Assembly (NCBI RefSeq): GCF_022531965.1
Contig: NZ_CP092831.1
Coordinates: 3,295,001 to 3,359,000, forward strand
Length of the DNA: 64,000 bases
From: Paenibacillus peoriae
GTDB taxonomy: Bacteria > Bacillota > Bacilli > Paenibacillales > Paenibacillaceae
Direction: 5' to 3'
The position numbers were made by a program, and so were the translations under genes. Shown here piece after piece: positions 34,132 to 43,381 of the stretch. A model generated the notes under the pieces. The model was not told the DNA's origin. It searched no databases and was given only the letters and a program-made list of their open reading frames with translations. How positions within the stretch are numbered: the stretch's first letter is position 1; every line of letters starts with the position of its first letter.

Positions 34132-35446
34132 TACTCATCACCCGTTTCACTTCCTGAAGCAATGTTTCTGTTTCATTCGGGATATCTCCGCAAGCGACCG
34201 CTTGTAAAAGCCGTTCCATCATCTGCCCCAGCCAAGGTCCACCTGGTCGATTCATTGCCTGAACCAGTTCATTTCCAGTAATATTTAAATCTTTGATACG
34301 AACGACGACAGCCTGCTGTGTCCACGAGTTTGCCAGTTCGGCAATCTTCTTCACATGCTTTTCTACCCACGGCGGTAATCCACGGAACGAAGAAGGCAGT
34401 GTCTTGTGAAGCTCCAGCCAGTCTGAAGCTGTATCCTTTCCCAGCTTAATTAACAATCGAATCCAGTTACGACGCAGTACCTCGTCGTTGATAGGGTCAG
34501 AATCTCTCGAAACAGAGTTGTCAGCTATGGCAACAGCATGGCTGATGAGCTCGGTCTCCCATTCCAATAAATGAACCAAACGCAAACGTACGGCGTTGGA
34601 GAAGGTCCAAGCTCTTAATAGCTCGTCCGCTGCCTCGGAGCTAAGTCTACAAGACATAAGGAGCAAACCCCACCGTAGCTCTGCTGGCAGCTGCACGATC
34701 TCCTTGAGCGCCTGTGCGTCACATTGTTCCCAGGGAACCGGAACCTTCGTACAGCCAAGCAATCCGCTACGTCCCAGCATCTCCAATCCACGTAATGGGT
34801 CAGGCCCCGCTAGCATCTTTTCTAACTCGACTCGTACCCGTTCCATGGCTATATATCGAAGTCCCTCTCTGCGACGGATCATACCTTTCCAGGTATTGTA
34901 GGCCACCCGGAACCGAAATACAGAGGCAAAACGGATGCAACGCAGCATTCGCAGCCCGTCCTCCTCAAAGCGTTCCTCAGCTCGTCCCACACAACGAACG
35001 AGAGCAGCTCGCAAATCGGCTCCTCCCCCAAACGGGTCCACCCGCTCTCCGTGTTCTGCCATCGCAATCGCATTCATAGTAAAATCCCGTCGCATCAGAT
35101 CCTCACGGATATCCTTCACGAAGGCAACTTCCGTTGGACGGCGGTGATCGGCATAACCGCTTTCTGTACGAAAAGTGGTCACCTCGAACGCATGGCCACC
35201 CTGCATAACCGTTACCGTCCCATGCTGGATTCCTGTCGGAATAACATGAGGGAATAGCGCTAAGACCTGTTCAGGCTCAGCCGAAGTGGTCAGATCCATA
35301 TCATGAATAGCTCGTCCTAATATCTCATCCCGCACACAGCCGCCAACCCAGTAAGCTTCGTGGCCTGCTGCTGTTAGTGTATGTATGACCTCTCTGCCAT
35401 GAAGTGCCATCTCTTGGTCAGCGCATTGCCAAGTATTTGTATTCAT
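34124..35446 (-). CDS. cca: CCA-adding tRNA nucleotidyltransferase
   Basis: 440 residues from ATG 35446, preceded by AAGGGGGAA. Class II nucleotidyltransferase head: VGGCVRDEILGRAIHDMDLT near 33 with the two catalytic Asp in HDMDL; RRDFTMNAIAM, DGLRMLRCIRFASVF and RVRVELEKML follow. The all-helical C-terminus ends in NRPGGPWLGQMMERLLQAV. Adds or repairs the CCA end of tRNAs. Located between bshA and birA, as in Bacillus. Confidence 0.95.
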   Translation of the reverse strand: MNTNTWQCADQEMALHGREVIHTLTAAGHEAYWVGGCVRDEILGRAIHDMDLTTSAEPEQVLALFPHVIPTGIQHGTVTVMQGGHAFEVTTFRTESGYADHRRPTEVAFVKDIREDLMRRDFTMNAIAMAEHGERVDPFGGGADLRAALVRCVGRAEERFEEDGLRMLRCIRFASVFRFRVAYNTWKGMIRRREGLRYIAMERVRVELEKMLAGPDPLRGLEMLGRSGLLGCTKVPVPWEQCDAQALKEIVQLPAELRWGLLLMSCRLSSEAADELLRAWTFSNAVRLRLVHLLEWETELISHAVAIADNSVSRDSDPINDEVLRRNWIRLLIKLGKDTASDWLELHKTLPSSFRGLPPWVEKHVKKIAELANSWTQQAVVVRIKDLNITGNELVQAMNRPGGPWLGQMMERLLQAVACGDIPNETETLLQEVKRVMSSE

Positions 35447-35474
35447 AGGGTTTCCCCCTTTGCAAGTATTCAAT

Positions 35475-35497
35475 ATAAAAAACGGACGCGAGTCCGC
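35475..35497 (-). terminator. Terminator of the bshA transcript
   Basis: CGGAC (35483-35487) and GTCCG (35492-35496) close a GCGA loop, with extra G-C pairs at the base possible. Six Us follow on the minus strand. It separates bshA from cca. Confidence 0.7.
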
Positions 35498-35501
35498 CCC
35501 C

Positions 35502-36665
35502 TTAAACGCTGATCGGTTTAAGATCCGGCACCTCGCGTCCCAACACACGGTAATAGATTTCTTCATATTGACGGGTAATCAGCTCATCACAAAAAACGGT
35601 ACGGGCGCGGGTCAGACACGCTTCACGGAAACGTTCCGCCATCGCTTCATCGGACAACAGCTCAACTGCATAATCAGCCATCGCCTCAGTATTACCAATT
35701 TCAGCAAGATACCCCGTACTTCCATGCACAACGAGTTCAGGAACTCCTCCGGCCTGAGAACCGATTGTCGGCACTCCACAGGCCATTGCTTCCAGCGCAA
35801 CCAAACCAAAACTTTCTTTTTCCGAGGGAAGCAGCAGCACATCCGCCATAGAAATCACTTCTGCGATCTGATCCTGCTTACCTAAAAAGAAGACCTTGTC
35901 TTGAAGTCCTAAATCCTCAATTTTGCAACGGATTTTTGGTAGATCCGGTCCTTCCCCCACCAGCAGCAGCTTCGCAGGCACTTTTCGTTGCACTCTTTCA
36001 AATATATCCAACACATCGCCCACCCTTTTGACAGGACGGAAATTGGAAATATGCATCATTATTTTTTCATGCGGTTGGGCAAAGTCTCTTCTAAGCGCAG
36101 CGGCATCTCGTGGATAATACACCCGTTTATCTACAAAATTATAGGTTAAATCAATAGGCCGTGTAATTTCCAGCGCATCTATCGTCTCCCGAATCAAATC
36201 TTTGGAAACCGCCGTCACAGCGTCACTTTTGTTAATAGCCAGCCGAATCAGGTCCTTCAACGACTCATCCTGTGCCAAGACTGTAATGTCCGTACCGTGT
36301 AGGGTGGTTACCACCTTCAGATGATCACCCACCATTTCCTTCGCCAAGTAAGCGCATACTGCATGTGGTACCGCATAATGAACATGGAGTACATCCAAAT
36401 TCTTCATTTGTGCGACTTGGGCCATTTTGGTCGCCAGTGACAAATCATAGGGCGGATATCTAAACACGTAATAATCGTTAATTTCAACCTCATGATAAAA
36501 AATATTTTTCTGAAACGTCCCGCCTAATCTGAACGGAATGCTATTGGCAATAAAATGAACCTCGTGCCCTTTTTCTGCCAGCAACTTGCCCAGCTCAGTA
36601 GCCACTACGCCGGAACCACCCAGCGACGGATAACAGGTAATCCCAATTTTCAGTTTGTCATTCAA
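35502..36665 (-). CDS. bshA: N-acetyl-alpha-D-glucosaminyl L-malate synthase
   Basis: 387 residues, GT4 glycosyltransferase. GITCYPSLGGSGVVATELGK at the N-terminus binds the acceptor, TLHGTDITVL follows in the first lobe, and the donor site is in LLVGEGPDLPKI, LLLPSEKESFGLVALEAMAC and GVPTIGSQAGGVPELV. Transfers GlcNAc to malate in the first step of bacillithiol synthesis. bshB1 lies 84 bp upstream in the same direction, matching Bacillus ypjH-ypjG. Confidence 0.96.
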   Translation of the reverse strand: MNDKLKIGITCYPSLGGSGVVATELGKLLAEKGHEVHFIANSIPFRLGGTFQKNIFYHEVEINDYYVFRYPPYDLSLATKMAQVAQMKNLDVLHVHYAVPHAVCAYLAKEMVGDHLKVVTTLHGTDITVLAQDESLKDLIRLAINKSDAVTAVSKDLIRETIDALEITRPIDLTYNFVDKRVYYPRDAAALRRDFAQPHEKIMMHISNFRPVKRVGDVLDIFERVQRKVPAKLLLVGEGPDLPKIRCKIEDLGLQDKVFFLGKQDQIAEVISMADVLLLPSEKESFGLVALEAMACGVPTIGSQAGGVPELVVHGSTGYLAEIGNTEAMADYAVELLSDEAMAERFREACLTRARTVFCDELITRQYEEIYYRVLGREVPDLKPISV

Positions 36666-36749
36666 GCTAGCTGCCTCCTTCCGATCACCAGTGATAACTT
36701 TTCTGCCGATTTATTTTAACACTCTGCAAAATGCTCAAGTATAGAATTC

Positions 36750-37442
36750 TTATGTGAATAGCTTAACCAGATATGGCGTTTTGGACGCAAAGCCTTCCGC
36801 ATACGAAATCAATTTGCGCTGACCCAACAACGAGTCGCGAGCTTTTACGCGTTCCACATATCCCTGATTTAATGGAGTGGATACTGTATCCTTTCCAGGC
36901 GCTGCCTGAAATTGCGAAGCATAACTCAATAATGACTGTTCCTTGACTTCATAATGCTCGGTGATATCCACAATCAAATCCGTTCTGCCAATATCATTGA
37001 TAAAATAAAAATATAATTGCTCTACCTGTACCGCAGGATTTTCTGGCATAAAACGTCGCAACTTCGCGTTAAATACCGCTTCCTCCACCAACTTGCTACA
37101 CATGACATGGTCTGGATGCCGATCCTCCCAATAAGGAGCGAATACGACTTTCGGTGCATGGCGCCTGATTTCTGCTGTAACTGCAGCTACATGTTCAGGA
37201 GTTACATATAATCCACGATCAGGCAGACCCAAATTCGTCCGCACAGCAAGCCCGAGCACTTTCGAAGCATGTTCAGCTTCTGACATACGAGTATCCACAT
37301 CACCATTGGATGACATTTCAGCCCGCGTCAAATCGCACACGCCCACCTTTAAACCAGCGGCTGTATGCTTGGCAATCGTGCCTCCCATTCCTATTTCTGC
37401 ATCGTCAGCATGAGCTCCGAAAATCAGGATGTCCAGCGTCAT
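36750..37442 (-). CDS. bshB1: Bacillithiol deacetylase
   Basis: 230 residues, LmbE/PIG-L deacetylase. Zinc site AHADDAEIGMGGTIAKH (about 10-26) with AHxDD, and HPDHVMCSKLVEEAVF (about 109-124) with HPDH. Removes acetate from GlcNAc-malate to give GlcN-malate. The start overlaps the mgsA stop by one base (TAATG). Order mgsA-bshB1-bshA suggests one transcript linking thiol synthesis with electrophile (methylglyoxal) metabolism. Confidence 0.95.
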   Translation of the reverse strand: MTLDILIFGAHADDAEIGMGGTIAKHTAAGLKVGVCDLTRAEMSSNGDVDTRMSEAEHASKVLGLAVRTNLGLPDRGLYVTPEHVAAVTAEIRRHAPKVVFAPYWEDRHPDHVMCSKLVEEAVFNAKLRRFMPENPAVQVEQLYFYFINDIGRTDLIVDITEHYEVKEQSLLSYASQFQAAPGKDTVSTPLNQGYVERVKARDSLLGQRKLISYAEGFASKTPYLVKLFT

Positions 37443-37876
37443 TATATATCACCCTGCTGGTCAATGCCCGGTTTATATTTATGTACCAGCTCACGCCAAG
37501 CAAAATCGCCTCGGTCTAGCGCTTTCACCAGTATTTCAGCAGTTGCAACGTTTGTCGCCAAAGGAATCCCCTGCACGTCACACAAACGTAACAAGGCACT
37601 AATGTCCGGCTCATGCGGTTGTGCCATGAGCGGATCACGCAAGAATATAATCAAGTCCATGTCATTTTGCGCAACCATGGCCCCAATTTGCTGATCTCCT
37701 CCAAGCGGCCCGGACATGAAACGGTGAATTTCAAGCTTGGTTTGCTCCATAATACGCAGACCTGTTGTACCTGTTGAAAATAACTTGTGATCTGTAAAAA
37801 CATGCTCATAGGCCGTTATGAAATTTACCATTTCATCCTTTTTTCGGTCATGCGCTATAAATGCAATCTTTAACAT
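37442..37876 (-). CDS. mgsA: Methylglyoxal synthase
   Basis: 144 residues from ATG 37876 (AGGAGG upstream), standard size. Converts dihydroxyacetone phosphate to methylglyoxal. Motifs [15 protein letters not shown] at the N-terminus, [10 protein letters not shown] near 40, [20 protein letters not shown] near 60 with the catalytic Asp, and [15 protein letters not shown]. Lies between dapB and bshB1, as in Bacillus. Bacillithiol is a known methylglyoxal sink, so the adjacency makes sense. Confidence 0.96.
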   Translation of the reverse strand: MLKIAFIAHDRKKDEMVNFITAYEHVFTDHKLFSTGTTGLRIMEQTKLEIHRFMSGPLGGDQQIGAMVAQNDMDLIIFLRDPLMAQPHEPDISALLRLCDVQGIPLATNVATAEILVKALDRGDFAWRELVHKYKPGIDQQGDI

Positions 37877-37932
37877 TCGAAGTTCCTCCTGCCTCATTCT
37901 ATAATTTCATTCGTCCAATCATTCGCGTATTC

Positions 37933-38736
37933 TTAATCGATGTAATGCTCAAATCCATATACAAGCCCTGGCTGCTCCATGACCTTCTGAATACCGATTT
38001 TAACACCCGGCATATAGCCCGCCCGTTCATAAGAATCCTGACGAATCTTCAGAGATTGTCCAAACCCTCCGAATATCACTTCTTGCTGTGCGAACACACC
38101 GGGAAGACGGACACTGTGGACACGAAACCCTTGATAGTAACCTCCCCGTGATCCTTCTAACGTTTCTTCCTCTTCCGGGTTACCCTGTCGCAGCTCTTCA
38201 CGCTGTTCGGCGATCAGCTCTGCGGTCTTAATGGCTGTGCCCGATGGCGCGTCCAATTTTTGGTCACCATGATATTCGATAATTTCCAAATGTGGGAAGT
38301 ATTTCGCTGCCTGAGCCGCAAACCGCATCATCAAAATGACGCCAATTGAAAAGTTTGGCGCGATCAGACCACCAATTTGCTGCTCACGACACTGCTTGTC
38401 CAGTTCATCAATCTGTTCGGGAGTAAACCCTGTTGTTCCGATAACCGGACGAACTCCATGCTTGATAGCAAGCTCTGTATGTGCATATGCAAAACGCGGC
38501 CCCGTAAAATCGACCATGACATCCGCTCGGCTATCCAGTAATGCCTGCTCCACATCCTCCACAATAGCGATACCCGCTTCCGGTAGTCCGACGAGAAGGC
38601 CGGCATCACTGCCGGCATGTGTTCTGTTCACTGCGGCCACAAGCTGTAGTTCCTCATCTTGAAGAACCAATTTGACAACTTCACGGCCCATACGCCCTGC
38701 TGCTCCTACAACAGCCACTTTTATTGGTTCTGACAT
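37933..38736 (-). CDS. dapB: 4-hydroxy-tetrahydrodipicolinate reductase
   Basis: 267 residues from ATG 38736 (AAGGAG upstream). N-terminal NAD(P) site VAVVGAAGRMGREVVKLVL, DFTGPRFAYAHTELAI, GTTGFT near 104, APNFSIGVILMMRFA near 129 and the substrate motif EYHGDQKLDAPSGTAIKTAE near 158. Lysine and diaminopimelate (peptidoglycan, spore dipicolinate) pathway. Same place as in Bacillus (ypjD-dapB-mgsA), with a TPR gene inserted upstream. Confidence 0.96.
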   Translation of the reverse strand: MSEPIKVAVVGAAGRMGREVVKLVLQDEELQLVAAVNRTHAGSDAGLLVGLPEAGIAIVEDVEQALLDSRADVMVDFTGPRFAYAHTELAIKHGVRPVIGTTGFTPEQIDELDKQCREQQIGGLIAPNFSIGVILMMRFAAQAAKYFPHLEIIEYHGDQKLDAPSGTAIKTAELIAEQREELRQGNPEEEETLEGSRGGYYQGFRVHSVRLPGVFAQQEVIFGGFGQSLKIRQDSYERAGYMPGVKIGIQKVMEQPGLVYGFEHYID

Positions 38737-38767
38737 ATCCCTACAACTCCTTATGCATCCATTTGTG

Positions 38768-39286
38768 CTAGATCTGTTCATTCATCTGCTGGCATAACTT
38801 CTTCATGAGGTTGGCAAGCTGCACATTGTGAGGAAACAGTGCAGCCGCCTCACGAGCAGCCTGCACAGCCAGCTTATACTCATTCATTTCGTCATAAATC
38901 AATGCGAGCAGCAAAAAAGCATCCCCACATAACGGATCGAGGGCTATTGCTCGTTCCAGTAACAAGATCGCATCCTGACGCACCTGCGGCGTAGCTCTGT
39001 CGACATCCAGCATTTTTCTGGCCTTCTCCGTATGCTGCCTGGCTTCCTGCGCATGTAGATGGAGAACATATTCATCCTGCTGTGGAGCGAGACGAACCGC
39101 ATGCTCTGCATATGCGAGAGCCTGCTCCAAACGACCACTACGAGCATAGGTAACCGAGCACCGGAAATAATGCTCCGCATGATCAGGCTGAGCTGAAATT
39201 GCTTTTTCAAACCATTCCACGGCCTGCTCAAAATCGTTCTGCAAAATGCACTGATAAGCTTTCTGAACGTATTCCTCCGCCTTCAT
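38768..39286 (-). CDS. TPR-repeat protein
   Basis: 172 residues from ATG 39286 (GGAGGTG upstream). Three to four TPR units at about 3-36 (YVQKAYQCILQNDFEQAVEW), 38-70 (AEHYFRCSVTYARSGRLEQA) and 105-160 (QDAILLLERAIALDPLCGDA, LALIYDEMNEYKLAVQAARE). No signal peptide. Inserted between mazG and dapB relative to Bacillus. Function unknown, likely a scaffold for protein contacts. Confidence 0.75.
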   Translation of the reverse strand: MKAEEYVQKAYQCILQNDFEQAVEWFEKAISAQPDHAEHYFRCSVTYARSGRLEQALAYAEHAVRLAPQQDEYVLHLHAQEARQHTEKARKMLDVDRATPQVRQDAILLLERAIALDPLCGDAFLLLALIYDEMNEYKLAVQAAREAAALFPHNVQLANLMKKLCQQMNEQI

Positions 39287-39336
39287 GACACTGCACCTCC
39301 GGGTAACCGGTTTGGTACAGCATATGTACAAAGCGC

Positions 39337-39666
39337 CTAATCGGTGTCCTTTTTGGTCCAACGATTCGCATCACGTGTGTTAAATTTATGCATAACCTTA
39401 TCATGTGCCTCGGTCAAATTTATACCTAGCGAGTTCGCAAAGCAGATGGTGATGAACAAAATGTCCCCCAGCTCCAGCTCAATGGAATTGTCCGCCTCAT
39501 CCGTTTTTTTCGGTTTCTCGCCAAAGGAGTGATTGACTTCCCTCGCCAGTTCCCCGACTTCCTCAGACATCCGGGCCAACATCGCTAAAGGGCTAAAATA
39601 CCCTTCCTTAAATTGAGATATATACTGGTCTACCTCACGTTGAATTTCATCTAATGATTTTTCCAT
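39337..39666 (-). CDS. ypjD: MazG-like nucleotide pyrophosphohydrolase (YpjD)
   Basis: 109 residues from ATG 39666. All-alpha NTP pyrophosphatase: EEVGELAREVNHSFGEKPKK near 32 and ELELGDILFITICFANSLGI near 62 give the EExxE ... ExxD metal site. C-terminal HDKVMHKFNTRDANRW is typical. Hydrolyses noncanonical or excess nucleoside triphosphates (family knowledge). The ATG 12 codons upstream is less likely because its extension lacks homologue-like sequence. First gene of the mazG-dapB-mgsA run and divergent from the YitT gene. Confidence 0.92.
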   Translation of the reverse strand: MEKSLDEIQREVDQYISQFKEGYFSPLAMLARMSEEVGELAREVNHSFGEKPKKTDEADNSIELELGDILFITICFANSLGINLTEAHDKVMHKFNTRDANRWTKKDTD

Positions 39667-39879
39667 GAAACACGCAATCCCCCCATGTGCAGGTTTATTC
39701 ATATGTTATCGTAAAGCACATTTTAAAACAAATTTTTTTTAATTGTGAACTTATGACCCCAACTTACTGTCATCAGTCTTTTAAAGCTACCGTAAAAAGG
39801 TATACTACATATAAGGAGCTGCGATTAGCAAAATCAGCATGAAGTCGTTCTTCCTTAAACTGCTACTGCGAGGGATTAT

Positions 39880-40749
39880 ATGAAGATATCCAAGTCCATG
39901 GAACAGCTTAAAATGATTTTACCCATTGTGCTCGGGACCGCCATCTATGCATTCGGTCTGCTTTATTTTATTATACCCAGTAAACTGATGGAAGGTGGTA
40001 TTACTGGGATCACCCTGCTGCTCAATTATGCTTTTTCGATTTCACCCTCTCTCTCCACATTGCTTCTGAACATTCCTTTATTTTTAATTGGATGGAAAAT
40101 GCTTGGGGGCAAGCAAATTCTATATACAGGGGTAGGTATTGGGTCGCTCACTTTTTTTCTGTGGTTGTATGAAAAAATGATTCATCTCGGATGGATGGGA
40201 ACATTTCAAACTGAACACGATTTTATACTTTCTTCATTATATGCGGGGGTTACGCTTGGAGCCGGATTAGGTATTGTGTTCCGCTTTGGCGGCACCACGG
40301 GCGGCTCGGATATAATCGCTCGTATTCTAAACCGGAAGTTTGGCTGGAGTATGGGAAGGATTATGCTGGTCATTGATATCGTCATTATCGGTGCTTCACT
40401 ACTTTACATACCAAAAGAAAAAATTCTATATACATTAGTCGCCGTGTTCATCGCGTCCAAGATTATTGATTTTATACAAGAAGGCGCCTATTCCGCCAGA
40501 GCCTTTATGATTATCAGCGACCACACGATGGACATTGCGGATATTATTATTAGAGACATGGATCGCGGAGTTACTATTATTCCGGCTGTAGGTGCATTTT
40601 CCAAGCAGGCCAAGCATGTTGCCTATTGTGTCGTGCCTCGTCAGGAAATACGACGTTTGCACCAAATTGTTAAATCGGTTGATCCACGGGCGTTTATTAT
40701 CATACAGGATGTGCATGATGTACATGGAGAGGGGTTCAAAGAGGAATAG
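39880..40749 (+). CDS. YitT-family membrane protein (YpjC-like)
   Basis: 289 residues. Five membrane helices in about 12-215 (IVLGTAIYAFGLLYFI, ILLGTAL-type glycine motif in GLGIVFRFGGTTGGSDIIAR), then a C-terminal cytosolic DUF2179 domain (about 215-285, AFMIISDHTMDIADIII, RDMDRGVTIIPAVGAF). GAGGG lies upstream of the ATG. The only plus-strand gene between 13 and 47 kb, divergent from mazG. Transport role presumed, substrate unknown. A short GC hairpin follows at 40749-40764. Confidence 0.88.
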   Translation: MKISKSMEQLKMILPIVLGTAIYAFGLLYFIIPSKLMEGGITGITLLLNYAFSISPSLSTLLLNIPLFLIGWKMLGGKQILYTGVGIGSLTFFLWLYEKMIHLGWMGTFQTEHDFILSSLYAGVTLGAGLGIVFRFGGTTGGSDIIARILNRKFGWSMGRIMLVIDIVIIGASLLYIPKEKILYTLVAVFIASKIIDFIQEGAYSARAFMIISDHTMDIADIIIRDMDRGVTIIPAVGAFSKQAKHVAYCVVPRQEIRRLHQIVKSVDPRAFIIIQDVHDVHGEGFKEE

Positions 40750-40825
40750 CCCGGAAATCCGGGCGATGGGCTAATCTATATGGATGGCTCAGCAGCCAAC
40801 GACGCGAATGTTCGAATTTGCATCG

Positions 40826-41671
40826 TTATCCAGAGAAACCAGCTCGATATTTACGATAACCTGCATAGACCAGCGCCAGCAGAACAATCATGCCGATTGC
40901 CAATTCTGCCCGGCGCTCACTTTCACGTGGGATAAATGGCGCCAGTGCAGTGGCGTCTTTTTCACGTCCAAACAAGGCATTAAACGTCGGATTTCCCTGA
41001 TCCAACGCCCCTCTAATGGCTGAGGCATCTGCGTATTGCTGATCACCCAATCCTTTGACGTAGGAAATCCATGAATCAGCCCGGACAACCTCACTTGTTC
41101 TGCCATGTATCAATGCTGCTGTACGAATCGTCTCATAATGGTCCTCCAGCACCGCGGCTCCAGCTTTGAAACCCTTCATGTTACCTTTAGCAAACTGGCT
41201 GTTCAAGCCGCTAACATCTTCTTTTAAAATCTTATAATACTGCTGCCATAAGGGCTGACGCGGATGTGCAAGCGCATCTGTCGCAAGTCGTAAATTGGCC
41301 GCAGCCTTCACCCACTCATCTGGTGATACTTGGACGGACTGTGTAGCTTGCTGGACCTCAAGGATGCTGCCGGACAAAGCATGAATGGCCTCTACAGATA
41401 ACGCTGCCTGCACCTGGCCGGTGCCAAACCATCGACTCACCTCGGCTACATCCGCGTGCGCTTTTTCAATGTTCCCGTCCATCACATCCCGATACAGTAT
41501 CGCAGCTGCATGATCCAGTTCCTCAATTTCTTTTGTATTTCCTATGGGTTTTGATTGATCACGTGCTTCTGCCACACCTGGAGGGACGCAGACGGACAGC
41601 AGCAGGACCATAGATAATACAACACTCGAAACAATACGTATCGTAATTTGAAACGTCTGACCCCTAATCAT
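40826..41671 (-). CDS. ypjB: Sporulation protein YpjB
   Basis: 281 residues. N-terminal signal or anchor (about 8-32, IRIVSSVVLSMVLLLSVCVP), a long helical outer domain (about 45-250) and a C-terminal helix (about 255-275, LAIGMIVLLALVYAGY) with a short basic cytosolic tail. YpjB is a conserved sporulation-associated protein of endospore formers, near ypjA and ypjC in Bacillus, as here. Its biochemical role is not established. Confidence 0.85.
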   Translation of the reverse strand: MIRGQTFQITIRIVSSVVLSMVLLLSVCVPPGVAEARDQSKPIGNTKEIEELDHAAAILYRDVMDGNIEKAHADVAEVSRWFGTGQVQAALSVEAIHALSGSILEVQQATQSVQVSPDEWVKAAANLRLATDALAHPRQPLWQQYYKILKEDVSGLNSQFAKGNMKGFKAGAAVLEDHYETIRTAALIHGRTSEVVRADSWISYVKGLGDQQYADASAIRGALDQGNPTFNALFGREKDATALAPFIPRESERRAELAIGMIVLLALVYAGYRKYRAGFSG

Positions 41672-41803
41672 GGGACATCCCTCCTCACCTTACTGTATGG
41701 CAAGGTTACCGGGACTAGAACTTTCTTCAAAATCAAAACCAAAACTTTGTGTAGCTAAATGATTAAAGCTCTTTCTTATTTTATGATCATCACGGATTCC
41801 TTT

Positions 41804-42457
41804 CTATTTCTTCACTTCTACTCTCATTCGATTGCGCGCAAACATGGCAAGCCATGCTGCTACGATACTGACAAGGGTTAGCATATAGGTAAACGCACGC
41901 ACTTGCGGTACATTATCCATTAGCGTCTTTGGAAGATACGGATATATACCAAATGTATAATCCATCGTATCATTTAACAATGTCCAGAGTGCGGCTAGGC
42001 ATAAAGCAGCCCATTTGCAGGTGAAAAAACGCACGAACAGTAACGCTTCGACCGCCATTGCCGTGTGAGATGCCACCAGCATCCAATCCTGCCATATCAT
42101 ATGTCCGCCCTGCGCAACTCCCCAAAAAATAATAGCTGAAGCCCATATGCCATATTTTACACTCGTGACAACAGCCAACGCCTCCATGATCTGTCGAATG
42201 ACCTTCAAGCTCTTGAGACGCGGAGAATAGAGCAAAAATGCTATAGAGATCGTAAAAAACAGACTCGCCGTCGGACTATCAGGCACAAATACAATCTGCC
42301 ACATCGGATGATAATTTAGAGTATATTCCAACTGCCCCCCATACCATATGTACCCATACACTGTTCCTACCAGATTACACCAGAACAGCAGCCATAAAAA
42401 AGGCCGGCTCGTCAAGAACGACCGGCTCCACAAATAAGATAACGACACGCCCTTCAT
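41804..42457 (-). CDS. ypjA: DUF1405 membrane protein YpjA
   Basis: 217 residues with six predicted helices (WLLFWCNLVGTVYGYIWY; IVFVPDSPTASLFFTISIAF; VSIVAAWLAMFARNRM at the C-terminus). Conserved YpjA family with the motif PDSPTAS in the second loop. Adjacent to ypjB, as in Bacillus. Function unknown. The Bacillus neighbours qcrABC that follow ypjA are absent here. Confidence 0.85.
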   Translation of the reverse strand: MKGVSLSYLWSRSFLTSRPFLWLLFWCNLVGTVYGYIWYGGQLEYTLNYHPMWQIVFVPDSPTASLFFTISIAFLLYSPRLKSLKVIRQIMEALAVVTSVKYGIWASAIIFWGVAQGGHMIWQDWMLVASHTAMAVEALLFVRFFTCKWAALCLAALWTLLNDTMDYTFGIYPYLPKTLMDNVPQVRAFTYMLTLVSIVAAWLAMFARNRMRVEVKK

Positions 42458-42523
42458 CCTCCGTTCATACGACGGTTGCCTTGTACAGGCCCATCCTACA
42501 AAAACTATATCATATCCAAGCGT

Positions 42524-42558
42524 ACCAAAAAAACCTGACCGCCGCTACAGTCAGGTTT
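42524..42558 (-). terminator. Terminator of the IDEAL-domain gene transcript
   Basis: AAACCTGAC (42531-42539) and GTCAGGTTT (42550-42558) form a 9-bp stem followed by seven Us on the minus strand. It precedes ypjA. Confidence 0.85.
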
Positions 42559-42620
42559 GATGATTATAATCTCGAACTAACAATTGGTCTGAAATCCAAC
42601 TTAGGGTTCCTAAGATTATT

Positions 42621-42800
42621 CTAACTCATTGCTTTCAGCTCATCCGTAAGATGACGAAAAGCTACTTCATCTCCGGAGGCTAGCGCCTCATCAATATCCT
42701 TGTAGAGTTTTTCACTCCGGTGTTTACGTAATGCCTCGTCCAAAACCATTTCAGCAGACAGGCCCAACATTACTTCATAAGTAACCTTCATTTTATCCAT
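42621..42800 (-). CDS. IDEAL-domain small protein
   Basis: 59 residues from ATG 42800, preceded by GGAGGTG with 7 nt spacing. Almost the whole protein is an IDEAL domain: EMVLDEALRKHRSEKLYKDI then DEALASGDEVAFRHLTDEL. The domain occurs in small Firmicutes proteins such as ComK-controlled and YpiB-type proteins and is thought to mediate protein contacts. YpiB lies in this region in Bacillus, but here the UPF0302 part is missing. Followed by a terminator, preceded by the carbonic-anhydrase-like gene. Confidence 0.85.
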   Translation of the reverse strand: MDKMKVTYEVMLGLSAEMVLDEALRKHRSEKLYKDIDEALASGDEVAFRHLTDELKAMS

Positions 42801-42822
42801 AGGATGCACCTCCAACATGAGT

Positions 42823-43329
42823 TTAAGAGATCCTATATTCTTTTCCTTTCGCCACATAGCTGAGTGCCGTTCGTGACATCCGCTGCAAATCTGCATCTGT
42901 CAATTCGCGCACCACTTTGGCAGGTGTACCGAGAGAAAGAGTATAGGGTGGTATTTTGGTATTTTCCGTAACGACCGACCCTGCTCCTATTAAAGCATAT
43001 TCACCAAGCTCCGCTCCGTTGAGTACAATGGCCCCCATACCGATTAAAGTGCCTTTGCCTACCGTACAACCGTGGATTATTGCAGCATGACCTATCGAAA
43101 TGTCATCCGCCAGAAACAGGGGCTGATCCGTGTTCACATGTCCCACGACACCGTCCTGAATATTGCAGCGTTGACCGATGATGATAGGCGCCATATCTCC
43201 GCGCAGTACGGCATTAAACCATACAGAGGAATCTTGGCCGATCGTTACTTTTCCGACAATTTTTGCTCCTTCTGCCACATAGACAGATGAATGGAGCTGT
43301 GGCATGTTTCCGGTATAGTGAATCAGCAT
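42823..43329 (-). CDS. Gamma-carbonic anhydrase-like hexapeptide protein
   Basis: 168 residues from ATG 43329 (GAGAGGG upstream). Left-handed beta-helix of hexapeptide repeats (VTIGQDSSVWFNAVLRGDMA, IIIGQRCNIQDGVVGHVN, DDISIGHAAIIHGCTVGKGT) with the metal ligand histidines in VGHVN, IGHAAIIHG. C-terminal helix LTDADLQRMSRTALSY. Family members include true carbonic anhydrases and related acyltransferase-like proteins; activity is not proven from sequence. Lies 22 bp before the IDEAL gene. Confidence 0.85.
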   Translation of the reverse strand: MLIHYTGNMPQLHSSVYVAEGAKIVGKVTIGQDSSVWFNAVLRGDMAPIIIGQRCNIQDGVVGHVNTDQPLFLADDISIGHAAIIHGCTVGKGTLIGMGAIVLNGAELGEYALIGAGSVVTENTKIPPYTLSLGTPAKVVRELTDADLQRMSRTALSYVAKGKEYRIS

Positions 43330-43381
43330 CAACTTCACCCTCTCTTTTTGGGTGAAATTCTATCAACATGTGTGTTGCTTG